This document shows, in pieces, positions 35,281 through 44,107 of a stretch of DNA of 64,000 nucleotides. This DNA comes from an uncultured Verrucomicrobiota bacterium (GTDB lineage Bacteria; Verrucomicrobiota; Kiritimatiellia; CAIVKH01): contig CALKUH010000022.1 in the NCBI GenBank assembly GCA_937996795.1, forward strand, positions 62,001-126,000. The letters are read 5' to 3'. The position numbers and the translations under genes were made by a program. Each line of letters opens with the position of its first letter. Position 1 is the stretch's first letter. The notes beneath the pieces are model-generated. The model had not been told where the DNA came from, did not search any database, and was given only the letters and a program-made list of their open reading frames with translations.

Positions 35281-37662
35281 ATGCAAACCGGAAGGCCCAT
35301 CGCCCGCGTGCTGGGGCTGCTGATGCTGGCGCTCGGCTTTCTCCCTTGGTCCTCCGCGCTGGCCCAGGGTCCGCATGAGATCGTCCTGATCATCAACCGG
35401 AATTCCGCAGCCTCGCTGGAGATTGCGCACCACTACGCCCAGCTGCGGCGTGTGCCGCCGTCCAATCTCATTTATCTCGACCTGCCCGACCACGCGCGGG
35501 GCACGCGCGCCGAATTCACCCCGGCGGAGTTCACCACGCTCATCCGCGACCCGGTCCAGCGCGCGATCGATGAGCGGCGCCTGAACGACCACATCCTCGC
35601 GTGGATCTATTCCGCCGATTTCCCGGTGCGCATCATGAGCGAGCCGCCCGTCTCCCTCGCCGGCGCGACGTTCGTGCGCGGGACCCTGCCGACGCCGGAG
35701 GAGGTGGACAAGGGCCGCTATGCCTCGCCGCTCTTCCGCGGTCCCGACCGGCCGGAAGACAAGGGCGCGCCGGCGGGCTCCATCCAGGAATTCGCGATCC
35801 TGCTGCGCGAACGCATGCCGGTCCCCTCCATGATGCTCGGCCATACCGGCGCGCGCGGCCTGCCCGTGGAAACCGTGGTGGACCAGTTGCGCCGCGCGGC
35901 ATCGGCGGACGGCACGCGCCCGCGCGATCCGTTCCATTTCCACACCAGTGACGACGTGCGCTCCACCTGCCGGCGCTGGCAGTTTGAAGGCGCTGCCGCG
36001 GAGCTGAAAGAGATCGGCATGGCCTCCCTTATCTCGTCGAATCGACCGTCCGATGCGCTCGCCGTCTCCGGCATCATGCTGGGCGGCGCGCTCGTGCCGG
36101 AGCCGTGGGGCCGCCTGCAGCCCGGCGCGATCGCCGACAATCTCACCAGCCTGGGCGCCGTCTTCCATACGCACGAACAAACGCGCCTCTCGCAGTGGAT
36201 CGCCCGCGGCGCGGCGGCCAGTGCGGGCACGATCTGGGAGCCGTATGCGAACTGGGCCAAATTCCCGCATGCGCGCCTCTTTGCCCACTACGCGCGCGGC
36301 TGCACGTTGCTGGAAAGCTACATGCAGGCCGTGCGCAGCCCGATGCAATTGCAGGTCGTCGGCGACCCGCTCTGCCGCCCGTGGAGCCCCGCGCCGTCGC
36401 TGATGCTGATCAACATCGAGGACGACGGCAAGCCTCTCCGCGGGATCGCATCGTTCATGGCGTCCTCGTTTGTGCCCACGCCGGGCCTCACCTATCTGTT
36501 CATGCTGAACGGGCGCTCGCTTCCCGCAGGCGGCGCGACGGCGGGCCTGAAGATCGACACCTCCATCCTGCGCGACGGCTACCACGAATTGCACGCCGTG
36601 GCCTATACCCCCGGTCCGATCCGTCGGCAGGGTCACGCGCGCCTCGGCATCCATGTGGACAATCGCGGCCAATCGGCCACCCTCGCCCTCGCCGCCGGCG
36701 CATCCGCCGAACCGCGCCTCCACCAGCCGCTGAACGTGCTCGTCTCCGCGAGCGCGGGCGCGACAAATCTGCGCATCGCGGCCTTTGAGCGTGTGCTGTG
36801 GCAGGGCCCCGCGACCACGCAGTCGCAGGCGGTTGCGCTGGCGCCGCGCGAGATCGGACCCGGCCCGGTATCGCTCCAAGCCACCGCGCAATTCGCGGAC
36901 GGCGGCGATGTGCGGAGCGAGCCGCTCGCGGTGACCATCCGCCGCGACAACCAGCCGCCCGCGCGGCCGGCCATCGCGACCACCAGCGCGGCCGATGGCA
37001 AGACCCGGCTCATCGCGCGCAGCGACGACCCCGACGGCGACGCCGTGCGCATCACATGGTTTGCCGACCTGCGCGCCGTCGGCTTCACCGGGAACTCCCT
37101 CGCGCCCGATGGAACGCTCGCCTCCACCGGCGGATCACTCGTCGTGAAATCCGCCGCAACCACCGAACAACCCGCCGAACTGGCCGCCACGCTGCGAACC
37201 GCGGAAGTGGGCTACGACAGCGGCTGGCAACTGGGTGGCCTCGTGTTCGATCTGAAGGATGAACTCAATTACGCCTGTTTCGGATGGAACTGGAAAGAAG
37301 GCGGATGGATGCTCGGTCGGGTGGAGAACGGGCGCCTCGTACCCCACGCCTCGCGCGGCATGCCGCTGGACCCGCGCCGCGACTATGAAATCAGCGTGCG
37401 CCAGGAAGGGGATCGCGTCACCGCCTGGGTGGACGGCGAACAAGTGGGTGCAAGCACGTCGCTGGCCCTGCGGGGTCCCTTCGGCCTGTGCGGCGGACAA
37501 CCGGCATTAACCCTTTCCCGCCTTGCACTCTCGCCCCCGCCCGGCTGGGCCGCCCCGCAAGCCACCAATACCATGGCCGTGTTGCCCGACGGCGCACGCC
37601 CGCCCCTGCTCATCCGCGCCACCGACACCCCGGGCGCTTCAGCCTGGACCGAACTCCGGTAG
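35281..37662 (+). CDS. TIGR03790-family secreted protein with extra C-terminal domains
   Basis: A 793-residue exported protein: signal peptide 1 to about 29 (LGLLMLALGFLPWSSALAQ), then a TIGR03790-type domain (about 30-370; EIVLIINRNSAASLEIAHHY, RRVPPSNLIYLDLP) found in Verrucomicrobiota and other secreted proteins of unknown function. The second half adds beta-rich Ig/FN-like segments (about 380-590) and a concanavalin/LamG-like domain (about 600-780; DYEISVRQEGDRVTAWVDGE), absent from the basic family. It starts 4 bases after the sugar phosphotransferase stop, suggesting cotranscription and a link to the surface matrix. No C-terminal sorting signal. Confidence 0.85.
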   Translation: MQTGRPIARVLGLLMLALGFLPWSSALAQGPHEIVLIINRNSAASLEIAHHYAQLRRVPPSNLIYLDLPDHARGTRAEFTPAEFTTLIRDPVQRAIDERRLNDHILAWIYSADFPVRIMSEPPVSLAGATFVRGTLPTPEEVDKGRYASPLFRGPDRPEDKGAPAGSIQEFAILLRERMPVPSMMLGHTGARGLPVETVVDQLRRAASADGTRPRDPFHFHTSDDVRSTCRRWQFEGAAAELKEIGMASLISSNRPSDALAVSGIMLGGALVPEPWGRLQPGAIADNLTSLGAVFHTHEQTRLSQWIARGAAASAGTIWEPYANWAKFPHARLFAHYARGCTLLESYMQAVRSPMQLQVVGDPLCRPWSPAPSLMLINIEDDGKPLRGIASFMASSFVPTPGLTYLFMLNGRSLPAGGATAGLKIDTSILRDGYHELHAVAYTPGPIRRQGHARLGIHVDNRGQSATLALAAGASAEPRLHQPLNVLVSASAGATNLRIAAFERVLWQGPATTQSQAVALAPREIGPGPVSLQATAQFADGGDVRSEPLAVTIRRDNQPPARPAIATTSAADGKTRLIARSDDPDGDAVRITWFADLRAVGFTGNSLAPDGTLASTGGSLVVKSAATTEQPAELAATLRTAEVGYDSGWQLGGLVFDLKDELNYACFGWNWKEGGWMLGRVENGRLVPHASRGMPLDPRRDYEISVRQEGDRVTAWVDGEQVGASTSLALRGPFGLCGGQPALTLSRLALSPPPGWAAPQATNTMAVLPDGARPPLLIRATDTPGASAWTELR

Positions 37663-37684
37663 TTTTTTACGGCGCCTCCGGTCC
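37646..37684. terminator. Weak terminator-like structure between convergent genes
   Basis: The only sequence between the TIGR03790 stop (37660-37662) and the ALDH stop (37688). It contains a short stem ACCG/CGGT (37648-37660) followed by a six-T run (37663-37668) on the plus strand, nested inside a GGACCG/CGGTCC inverted repeat (37646-37651 and 37679-37684). May end the plus-strand operon, but the stem is short. Confidence 0.35.
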
Positions 37685-37687
37685 CTT

Positions 37688-39112
37688 TCATCCGCGGCGG
37701 AGCACAAACATGCGGAGCTCGGTCATGTCTTCCATCGCGAAGCGGACGCCCTCGCGGCCGAGGCCGCTGTCCTTCACTCCGCCGTAGGGCATGTGGTCCA
37801 CGCGCCAGGACGGCACTTCGTTGATGAGCACGCCGCCGACATCCAACACGTCCCACGCCTTCCACGCCTTCTGGATGTCGCACGTGAAGACACCGGCCTG
37901 CAGGCCGTAGCGGCTCGCGTTCACACGGGCCAGCGCGGCGTCGAAATCAGGGACGGATTCGAGAATCGCGACCGGGCCGAAAACCTCCTCGGCATACACC
38001 TGCTCGTCCGACGGAACGTTCTCCAGCAGCGTCGCCTCGATCACATTTCCATTCCGCGCGCCGCCGCACAGCAGGCGCGCGCCGCGCGCAACGGCCGACG
38101 CGATCCAGCGCTTGATCCGGTCTGCCTCCTTTGCCGAAATGATCGGCCCCACAAAAGTATCTTCCGCCCGCGGATCGCCGCATTTGAGCTTCCGCGTTTC
38201 CGCGACAAGCCGTTCGCGCAACTCCGCATACACCGCTTCGTGCGCAATGATCCGCTGCACGCTGATGCAGCTCTGGCCCGACTGGTAGAACGCACCAGTA
38301 AGGATGCGCTTCACGGCGTCGCCGAGGTCGGCGTCGGCATCGACAATGACCGCTGCATTTCCGCCCAGTTCGAGCACCACCTTCGTCTTGCCCGCCTTCG
38401 CCTTGAGCGCCCAGCCAACGTCGGGCGAGCCGGTAAACGAGAGCAGTTTGATGCGCGGATCCGTCGTAAAAAGATCCGCCCCGTCGCGCGGGCACGGGAG
38501 AATGGAGAACGCGCCTTCGGGCAAATCCGTTTCCGCGAGGATCTCCCCCAGCACAAGCGCACCCAGCGGGGTCAGGCTGGCGGGTTTCAGCACGAAGGGG
38601 CAGCCCACGGCGAGGGCCGGTCCCATTTTGTGCGCGACGAGATTGAGCGGGAAATTGAAAGGCGAGATGAACGAGCACACGCCGACCGGCACGCGTTTCC
38701 ACATGCCCGCATAGCCCGTGGTACGGGGCGAGATGTCCAGGGGCATGACCTCGCCGGTGAGCCGAACCGATTCCTCGGCGGAGATGCGGAGGGTGTCGAT
38801 CAGGCGCGTCACTTCGCCGCGGCTGTCCTTGATCGGCTTGCCTGCTTCCGCGCACAACAACGCGGCCAGTTCCTCCTGCCGCTCCCGCACGCGCCGGACC
38901 AGGTGTTCGAGAACCGCCTGACGCCGATGGGCGGGCCATGTGCGCAGGGGTTCCGCGGCGGACTCCGCGCGCGCAAACGCCTCCCTGATGAGCGCGGCGT
39001 CGGCCTGGGCGACGCGTGCGACGATGGTTCCGGTGAATTTGTCGCGCACCTCAAGGTCGTGATTGGGCGCGACGGGACGATTGGCGAGGAAGAGCGGGCG
39101 ACGGTCGTTCAT
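37688..39112 (-). CDS. NAD(P)-dependent aldehyde dehydrogenase family protein
   Basis: A 474-residue ALDH-superfamily enzyme oxidising an aldehyde to an acid in the cytoplasm. Catalytic Cys282 in GQSCISVQR, general-base Glu248 in VVLELGGN, Asn153 in ISPFNFPLN, and cofactor Lys176 in FVLKPAS. Length and motifs fit the lactaldehyde/succinate-semialdehyde-like branches, but the substrate cannot be read from sequence. A strong Shine-Dalgarno (GGAGGA, 39119-39124) fixes ATG 39112. It lies 69 bases downstream of sucD on the same strand, so the three may be cotranscribed; if so a succinate-semialdehyde or related role is possible. Confidence 0.92.
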   Translation of the reverse strand: MNDRRPLFLANRPVAPNHDLEVRDKFTGTIVARVAQADAALIREAFARAESAAEPLRTWPAHRRQAVLEHLVRRVRERQEELAALLCAEAGKPIKDSRGEVTRLIDTLRISAEESVRLTGEVMPLDISPRTTGYAGMWKRVPVGVCSFISPFNFPLNLVAHKMGPALAVGCPFVLKPASLTPLGALVLGEILAETDLPEGAFSILPCPRDGADLFTTDPRIKLLSFTGSPDVGWALKAKAGKTKVVLELGGNAAVIVDADADLGDAVKRILTGAFYQSGQSCISVQRIIAHEAVYAELRERLVAETRKLKCGDPRAEDTFVGPIISAKEADRIKRWIASAVARGARLLCGGARNGNVIEATLLENVPSDEQVYAEEVFGPVAILESVPDFDAALARVNASRYGLQAGVFTCDIQKAWKAWDVLDVGGVLINEVPSWRVDHMPYGGVKDSGLGREGVRFAMEDMTELRMFVLRRG

Positions 39113-39118
39113 GGGGTC

Positions 39119-39124
39119 TCCTCC
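39119..39124 (-). promoter_or_regulatory. Shine-Dalgarno sequence for the ALDH gene
   Basis: GGAGGA on the minus strand, 6 bases upstream of ATG 39112. It decides this start over the in-frame upstream alternatives (to 39142). Confidence 0.8.
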
Positions 39125-39181
39125 ATGAAGAGCATACACCACACCCCAACGGCGTGGAAGGCTCGCCCGCGGGCGGGACGG

Positions 39182-40057
39182 TTATTTGCGGCTCATCGCG
39201 GCGGCGACCGTCGCGGCGAGTTCATCGATCGTGTTCGCGACCGGGACGCCGGCGTGGGAGTAGGCCTTGATCTTGGAGGCCGCGGTGCCCGCGCCGCCGG
39301 ACACGATGGCGCCCGCGTGGCCCATGCGTTTGCCCTCGGGGGCGGTGTGGCCGACGATGAACGCGAAAACGGGTTTCTTGATGTGCTGCTGGATGAACGC
39401 CGCGGTGCGCTCCTCCTCGTCGCCGCCGATTTCGCCGACGACGACAATCGCGTCCGTGTCGGGATCCTTCTCGAACAGCGGCAGCAGGTCCATCGGGCCG
39501 GAGCCGACGATCGGGTCGCCGCCGATGCCGATGCAGGTGGACTGGCCGATGCCGAGATTGGTCAGCGCATAGACGATCTCATACGTCAGCGTGCCGCTGC
39601 GCGAGATGACGCCGACGCGGCCGGGCTTGTGGATGTGGCCGGGCATGATGCCGATCTTGCACTGGCCGGGCGAGATGACGCCGGGGCAGTTCGGACCGAT
39701 GAGTCGCAGGCCGCGCGCGCGCACCTCGTGATAGATGTCCATCATGTCGAGCGTCGGCACGCCCTCGGTGATCGTGATGATCAGCGGCACGGCGGCATCC
39801 ATTGCCTCGCGCATCGCGGCGGGCGCGAACTTCGCGGGGACATAAATTACCGTTGCGTTGGCCTTCGTCGCAGCCACGGCCTCCTTGACGGAATTGAACA
39901 CGGGCACGCCGTGGACCTGCTCGCCGCCCTTGCCGGGCGTGACGCCGCCGACGACCTTCGTGCCGTAATCGAGCATGCCCTTCGTGTGGAAGGAGCCGTC
40001 GCGGCCGGTAATGCCCTGGACAATGACGCGGGTGTCGCTGTTGATCAAAATGCTCAT
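39182..40057 (-). CDS. sucD: Succinate-CoA ligase alpha subunit
   Basis: Alpha subunit of succinyl-CoA synthetase (291 residues), which carries CoA binding and the phosphohistidine intermediate: succinate + CoA + NTP to succinyl-CoA. N-terminal CoA domain VIVQGITGRDGSFHTK. Active-site His247 in GKRMGHAGAIVSGG. Phosphate-binding GPNCPGVISP and RSGTLTYE. It overlaps sucC by ATGA (40054-40057), ensuring matched translation. Tricarboxylic-acid cycle enzyme, unrelated in function to the surface locus beside it. Confidence 0.98.
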   Translation of the reverse strand: MSILINSDTRVIVQGITGRDGSFHTKGMLDYGTKVVGGVTPGKGGEQVHGVPVFNSVKEAVAATKANATVIYVPAKFAPAAMREAMDAAVPLIITITEGVPTLDMMDIYHEVRARGLRLIGPNCPGVISPGQCKIGIMPGHIHKPGRVGVISRSGTLTYEIVYALTNLGIGQSTCIGIGGDPIVGSGPMDLLPLFEKDPDTDAIVVVGEIGGDEEERTAAFIQQHIKKPVFAFIVGHTAPEGKRMGHAGAIVSGGAGTAASKIKAYSHAGVPVANTIDELAATVAAAMSRK

Positions 40058-41202
40058 GCTTCTTCTTCCACCTGCGGGCCGCCCGCCGCTTCAATTACTT
40101 TTTTCACCGCATCGGCGAACGTCGCCGCCGGAATCAGGGAGCTGCCTTTCAGCAAGGCGAGCCCCTCCTCCGCGTTGGTCCCGGTCAGCCGGACCACGAC
40201 CGGCACGTCGATCGTCATGCGCTTGAACGCCTCGAGGATGCCGCGCGCGATGTCGTCGCAGCGGGTGATGCCGCCGAAAATGTTGATCAGCACGGCCTTG
40301 ATACCGGGCCGGCTGAGGATGATCCGGAAGGCGTGAATCACCTTCTCGGGGTTCGAGCTGCCACCGACATCAAGGAAGTTCGCCGGGCGCCCGCCGAACA
40401 GCTTGATCATGTCCATCGTGCCCATCGCGAGGCCGGCGCCGTTGACCATGCAGCCAATGTCGCCCTCGAGCTCCACATAGCTCAACCCGCGGGCCTTCGC
40501 CTCGATCTCGTTGGCGTTTTCCTCGGACAGGTCGCGCAACGCCTCGACCTCCGGGTGGCGGAAGAGCGCGTTGTCGTCGAAGTTCACCTTGCCGTCGACC
40601 GCGACGATCTGGCCGGACGGCGTGAGCACGAGCGGGTTGATTTCGACCAGCGAGCAATCCAGATCGAGGAACAGCTTGAAGAGGTTCCGCATGATCGCCA
40701 GCACGGCCGCCGTGTGTTCCGGGCCGAACAGGAGCGGCGCGACGCGGGCGGCCTCCGCCTCGGGGAACGCGCGGGTCAGGGCGTGGAAGCGGTGGATCTT
40801 CTCCGGCGCGGTCTTGGCGAGCTCCTCGATTTCCATCCCGCCCTCGGCGCTGGCCATGAACAGGATGCCGCGCGCGCTGCGGTCGAGAATGATCGCGAGA
40901 TACACTTCCTTCGCAATGTCGGCGGCATCGGCGATGAGCACCTTCTTGACGATGCTGCCCTTGATGTCCATGCCGAGGATGGCCTTCGCCTTCTGGGCGG
41001 CCTCCTCCGGGGTCCGGGCCAGCTTGACGCCGCCCGCTTTCCCGCGGCCACCGGCGTGGACCTGCGACTTGACGACCACCATGCGTCCGAAGTCGCGCGC
41101 AATCGCGGCCGCCTCGTCCGGCGTGGTGGCCACGCGGCCGCCCTGGGTGGGGATGTTGAACTGGCGGAAAAGATCTTTGGCTTGGTACTCGTGGATTTTC
41201 AT
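40054..41202 (-). CDS. sucC: Succinate-CoA ligase beta subunit
   Basis: Beta (nucleotide-binding) subunit, 382 residues, close to the usual 385-390. It starts at MKIHEYQAKDLFRQFNIP (ATG 41202; the longer frame to 41250 lacks family similarity). The ATP-grasp domain contains VVVKSQVHAGGRGKAGGVKL, and the C-terminal ligase domain contains LDVGGSSNPEKVIHAF and NIFGGITRCDDIARGI. First gene of the sucCD unit, divergent from the exported TPR-like gene 71 bases away. Confidence 0.98.
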   Translation of the reverse strand: MKIHEYQAKDLFRQFNIPTQGGRVATTPDEAAAIARDFGRMVVVKSQVHAGGRGKAGGVKLARTPEEAAQKAKAILGMDIKGSIVKKVLIADAADIAKEVYLAIILDRSARGILFMASAEGGMEIEELAKTAPEKIHRFHALTRAFPEAEAARVAPLLFGPEHTAAVLAIMRNLFKLFLDLDCSLVEINPLVLTPSGQIVAVDGKVNFDDNALFRHPEVEALRDLSEENANEIEAKARGLSYVELEGDIGCMVNGAGLAMGTMDMIKLFGGRPANFLDVGGSSNPEKVIHAFRIILSRPGIKAVLINIFGGITRCDDIARGILEAFKRMTIDVPVVVRLTGTNAEEGLALLKGSSLIPAATFADAVKKVIEAAGGPQVEEEA

Positions 41203-41273
41203 GAGGCGCGGAAAAGGTAGAAGGGAACAGTTGCCTGTTGCAAGTGGCAAGTTATCTGATTCAAGCTGTTTTC
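41203..41273. promoter_or_regulatory. Divergent promoter region, sucC / exported protein
   Basis: 71 bases between two divergent starts, presumably carrying both promoters. A five-base inverted repeat TTGCC/GGCAA spans 41231-41250. No clear -35/-10 pair was recognised. Confidence 0.3.
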
Positions 41274-42083
41274 ATGCGTCTCCTGTTCATCGCCCTGGCT
41301 TGGTTGGCCGCCCTGACGGCGGCGAGCGCCCGCTCCCCCGCGCTCGACTATGCTGTTGTGCTGCCTGGCGCCTGTGTCCAGCAATCGCCGGATCTCCGCG
41401 CGGCATGGCAGGCGGGTATGGACCTGCTCGCGGCCGGGGACCCGGCTGGCGCCCGATCCGCCTTCCAGCGTTGCGCACAGGCGTGCCCTGAAGATCCGGC
41501 CCCCCTGCACATGTCCGCGCTGGCGGCATGGGCGGGAGATCAAACCGCCACGGCGATCCGCCTGCTCGTGCAGGCCACACGCATGCGACAGGCGCCGCCC
41601 GTTTCATCCATCGCGCTGGCCGCCCTCTACGCGGACTCGCCTGCCCCGAATGTCCCGCTGGGTTGGCTCCGACGCGGATTGCAGCAAGCGCCACCCGAGG
41701 AACATGCCTACTGGGTCACGCGCCCCGCGTTCACGCGCATCATGATGGAGGCGGATACACCCTGGACCGAGTTGCTGGCCGAATTTCAACTGCCGACGGA
41801 CCCCGCCGTCCTCGCGGCCCTTTCCACGCCACCCGACCGGCCCGGCCTGGAGCCGCTTGCGGTCGCGGAACCGATCCAACCGCTTCTCCGCCTGTCGCTG
41901 TTTGACCCGGGGAAGGATTCCCTTGAGCAGGCCGCGCTGGTGCGCAAGCAGGTGGAGCAGAACCTGATCGATCGAGTCCGCCCGCCGGTCGAGTCCCAAC
42001 CCGCCCTCGACCCGTCCGAGTGGCCCGCCGAAGAGACGCCGCAACCGGACACGCCGGACGCCACCCGCCCAGAACAACCTTGA
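41274..42083 (+). CDS. Exported hypothetical protein, TPR-like
   Basis: A 269-residue protein with a signal peptide (MRLLFIALAWLAALTAASA) followed by an alpha-helical region that resembles one or two TPR units (WQAGMDLLAAGDPAGARSAFQRC at about 42-64, with two nearby Cys). The C-terminal 40 residues are Pro/Glu-rich and disordered (PEDTPDATRP-like). ATG 41274 is chosen because the signal peptide begins there; the longer frame from 41238 is unnatural. It precedes the membrane-TPR gene in the same orientation. Function unknown. Confidence 0.75.
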   Translation: MRLLFIALAWLAALTAASARSPALDYAVVLPGACVQQSPDLRAAWQAGMDLLAAGDPAGARSAFQRCAQACPEDPAPLHMSALAAWAGDQTATAIRLLVQATRMRQAPPVSSIALAALYADSPAPNVPLGWLRRGLQQAPPEEHAYWVTRPAFTRIMMEADTPWTELLAEFQLPTDPAVLAALSTPPDRPGLEPLAVAEPIQPLLRLSLFDPGKDSLEQAALVRKQVEQNLIDRVRPPVESQPALDPSEWPAEETPQPDTPDATRPEQP

Positions 42084-42135
42084 CGGATTCCCCCTTCGCC
42101 AAGAAGCTGTTCCACCGCACACACCAGTGAGGGCT

Positions 42136-44103
42136 ATGCAACACGAATCCCAGCAGCCGGCCTACGCCAAGTACCTGATCTTCCTGGCCTTCGCGGTGCT
42201 CGCCTTTTTCGGGCTGCGAACGATCTCGAACAGCGACTTCTGGATGCATTTGGCGGCGGGCCGCCAACTCACACAGAACCTGCCTTCCGACACGGATCCT
42301 TTTTCTTTTGCGACAAACCCCCAGCAGGCATGGGTCAACCCCTCCTGGCTGTATGATCGGGCGCTGTATCGCCTTTGGCAGATCGGGGAAGCGCCCGCCG
42401 CGATCCTCTTCACAATCGGATGCACCCTGCTCGCCTTCGCCCTGCTGCTGCCGTTTTGCCGACGCGCTGAACCAGTGGCCAGCCCGTCATTCGCCCTGTT
42501 GCTGGTGGCTTGGTTGATCGCCCCGATGCTCGCGCCGGGACCGGCCGCGCTGGCCCTGCTGTGCGCGGCGCTGCAGTGGCGCATCCTCGCACAGGGCACG
42601 CGATGGCCGGCCCTCGTGTCACTGCTTCTCGTCCAGATCCTTTGGACGAACGTACACAGCTCGTTCCTGCTGGGCCCTTTGCTGGGCGCCTTGTTCGCGT
42701 ATGAGGACCGCCGCGCGGATACGCGCAGACTGGCCTGGTGGTATCCGCTGGCCCTGCTCGCGGCCACCCTGCTGAATCCGTATGGCGTCGACCTGCACGC
42801 GCTCGCGGTGCAGATGGTGACCAACCCGAATGCGGGCGCGCTGATCGAATGGGTCTCGCCCTTCAGCGCGGATTTCGCTCCGGTCATCGCCCGCCATGCA
42901 AGCACCCTGCTCCTGGTCGTGGTCGCGCTCGGCTTCGTGACCATCAACGGGCGTCTGCCGCTCACCACCACCGCGCTCGGCGTGGCCGGCGCCTTCCTGC
43001 TGGTGGTCTCGCCGCGCTATCACCTCTTCAGTGGATTGCTGGTGTTCCCGTTCGCCGCCATCAGCCTGCAGGGCGCGGGCCAGTGGCTCACCAATCGTTG
43101 GGGCAATGCCGCCTGGGCCGCCGCAGGACGCGGCGCGGTGGCGCTCGCCGCGCTTGCGAGCATTGCGCACATCGCCAGCGGCGCGTATCTGAACCGGCTG
43201 GGCAGCGCCTCCTCGTTCGGCCTTGGCGTCGCGCCCGGCGTCTTCCCCGTGGAAGCCAGTGAATCGATTTTGGCGCGGCCGGATTTTCCCGCGCGCGCCA
43301 TCAACCTCGCGCATGACGGCGGCTACTTGGCGTGGAAACTGCCCGCGCGCAAGGTGTACACGGACTCCCGGACGCCGCTGTACGGGCTCGCATTCTATCA
43401 GACCCTGGGCCGGGCACTGGCCGGCCAGCCGGAGGCATGGACGGCGCTGATCGAACAGCATCAGCCCGAAGCGATCATCCTGAGTTCGCTGTGGAATGGA
43501 TCCGGCCACGCCACGCGCCGCCTCGTGGACACGGGACAATGGGCGCTGGCCTATTTCGACGGAACCACCGTCGTGCTGGTCCAACGCACCGCGGCCAACG
43601 AAGGCCTGCTGCGCGATTTCCAGCTCCAGAAAAACGGCCTGCGCACGCTGGAAACCGCGCGCAAATCGTACGAACGGCAGGTGGCACGCCCCTTTCCCGC
43701 ACCCAACAGTGCCCGGCTGATCGGCGGCGCCTCCGTCCTGTTTTCACTCTGGCGTTTCGAGGAGGCGGAGGCGCTCTACGCACTCGTGGTGAAAGGCTCG
43801 CCCACGTTTGGGCTCGGCTGGCAAAACCTGGGCATCTGCCACTTCCAGCTCAACGAACACGCGGAGGCCGCCCAGTCGCTTGAGCGCGCGCGCCGCTTGC
43901 GCCCCGATCATGTGCTGCCCTGGCTGTGGCTCGGCAAAACCTACCAGGCCCTGGACCAGCCCCGCCTCGCGGAACGCGCCTTGAACAAAGCGCGCTCCAT
44001 CAACAGCGAAATGACCAAGACCTTCGAGAGCAGCTTTTCCTCAACGAACGCCATGACGCTTCCGCCGGCGACCAATCGGTCGCCGGACGCCGTGCGCCCG
44101 TGA
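42136..44103 (+). CDS. Polytopic membrane protein with C-terminal TPR
   Basis: A 655-residue protein: about 10 membrane spans in residues 1-390 beginning with LIFLAFAVLAFFGLRTI, with the early luminal loop NSDFWMHLAAGRQL typical of membrane glycosyltransferase-like proteins of this phylum. Two or three TPR helices lie near 530-640 (LFSLWRFEEAEALYALVV, LGICHFQLNEHAEAAQSLERA). ATG 42136 follows a GAGGG-like sequence; GTG 42127 is an alternative. It ends 4 bases before the convergent Calx-beta gene. A role in surface glycan or protein decoration is possible but unproven. Confidence 0.75.
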   Translation: MQHESQQPAYAKYLIFLAFAVLAFFGLRTISNSDFWMHLAAGRQLTQNLPSDTDPFSFATNPQQAWVNPSWLYDRALYRLWQIGEAPAAILFTIGCTLLAFALLLPFCRRAEPVASPSFALLLVAWLIAPMLAPGPAALALLCAALQWRILAQGTRWPALVSLLLVQILWTNVHSSFLLGPLLGALFAYEDRRADTRRLAWWYPLALLAATLLNPYGVDLHALAVQMVTNPNAGALIEWVSPFSADFAPVIARHASTLLLVVVALGFVTINGRLPLTTTALGVAGAFLLVVSPRYHLFSGLLVFPFAAISLQGAGQWLTNRWGNAAWAAAGRGAVALAALASIAHIASGAYLNRLGSASSFGLGVAPGVFPVEASESILARPDFPARAINLAHDGGYLAWKLPARKVYTDSRTPLYGLAFYQTLGRALAGQPEAWTALIEQHQPEAIILSSLWNGSGHATRRLVDTGQWALAYFDGTTVVLVQRTAANEGLLRDFQLQKNGLRTLETARKSYERQVARPFPAPNSARLIGGASVLFSLWRFEEAEALYALVVKGSPTFGLGWQNLGICHFQLNEHAEAAQSLERARRLRPDHVLPWLWLGKTYQALDQPRLAERALNKARSINSEMTKTFESSFSSTNAMTLPPATNRSPDAVRP

Positions 44104-44107
44104 CGCG

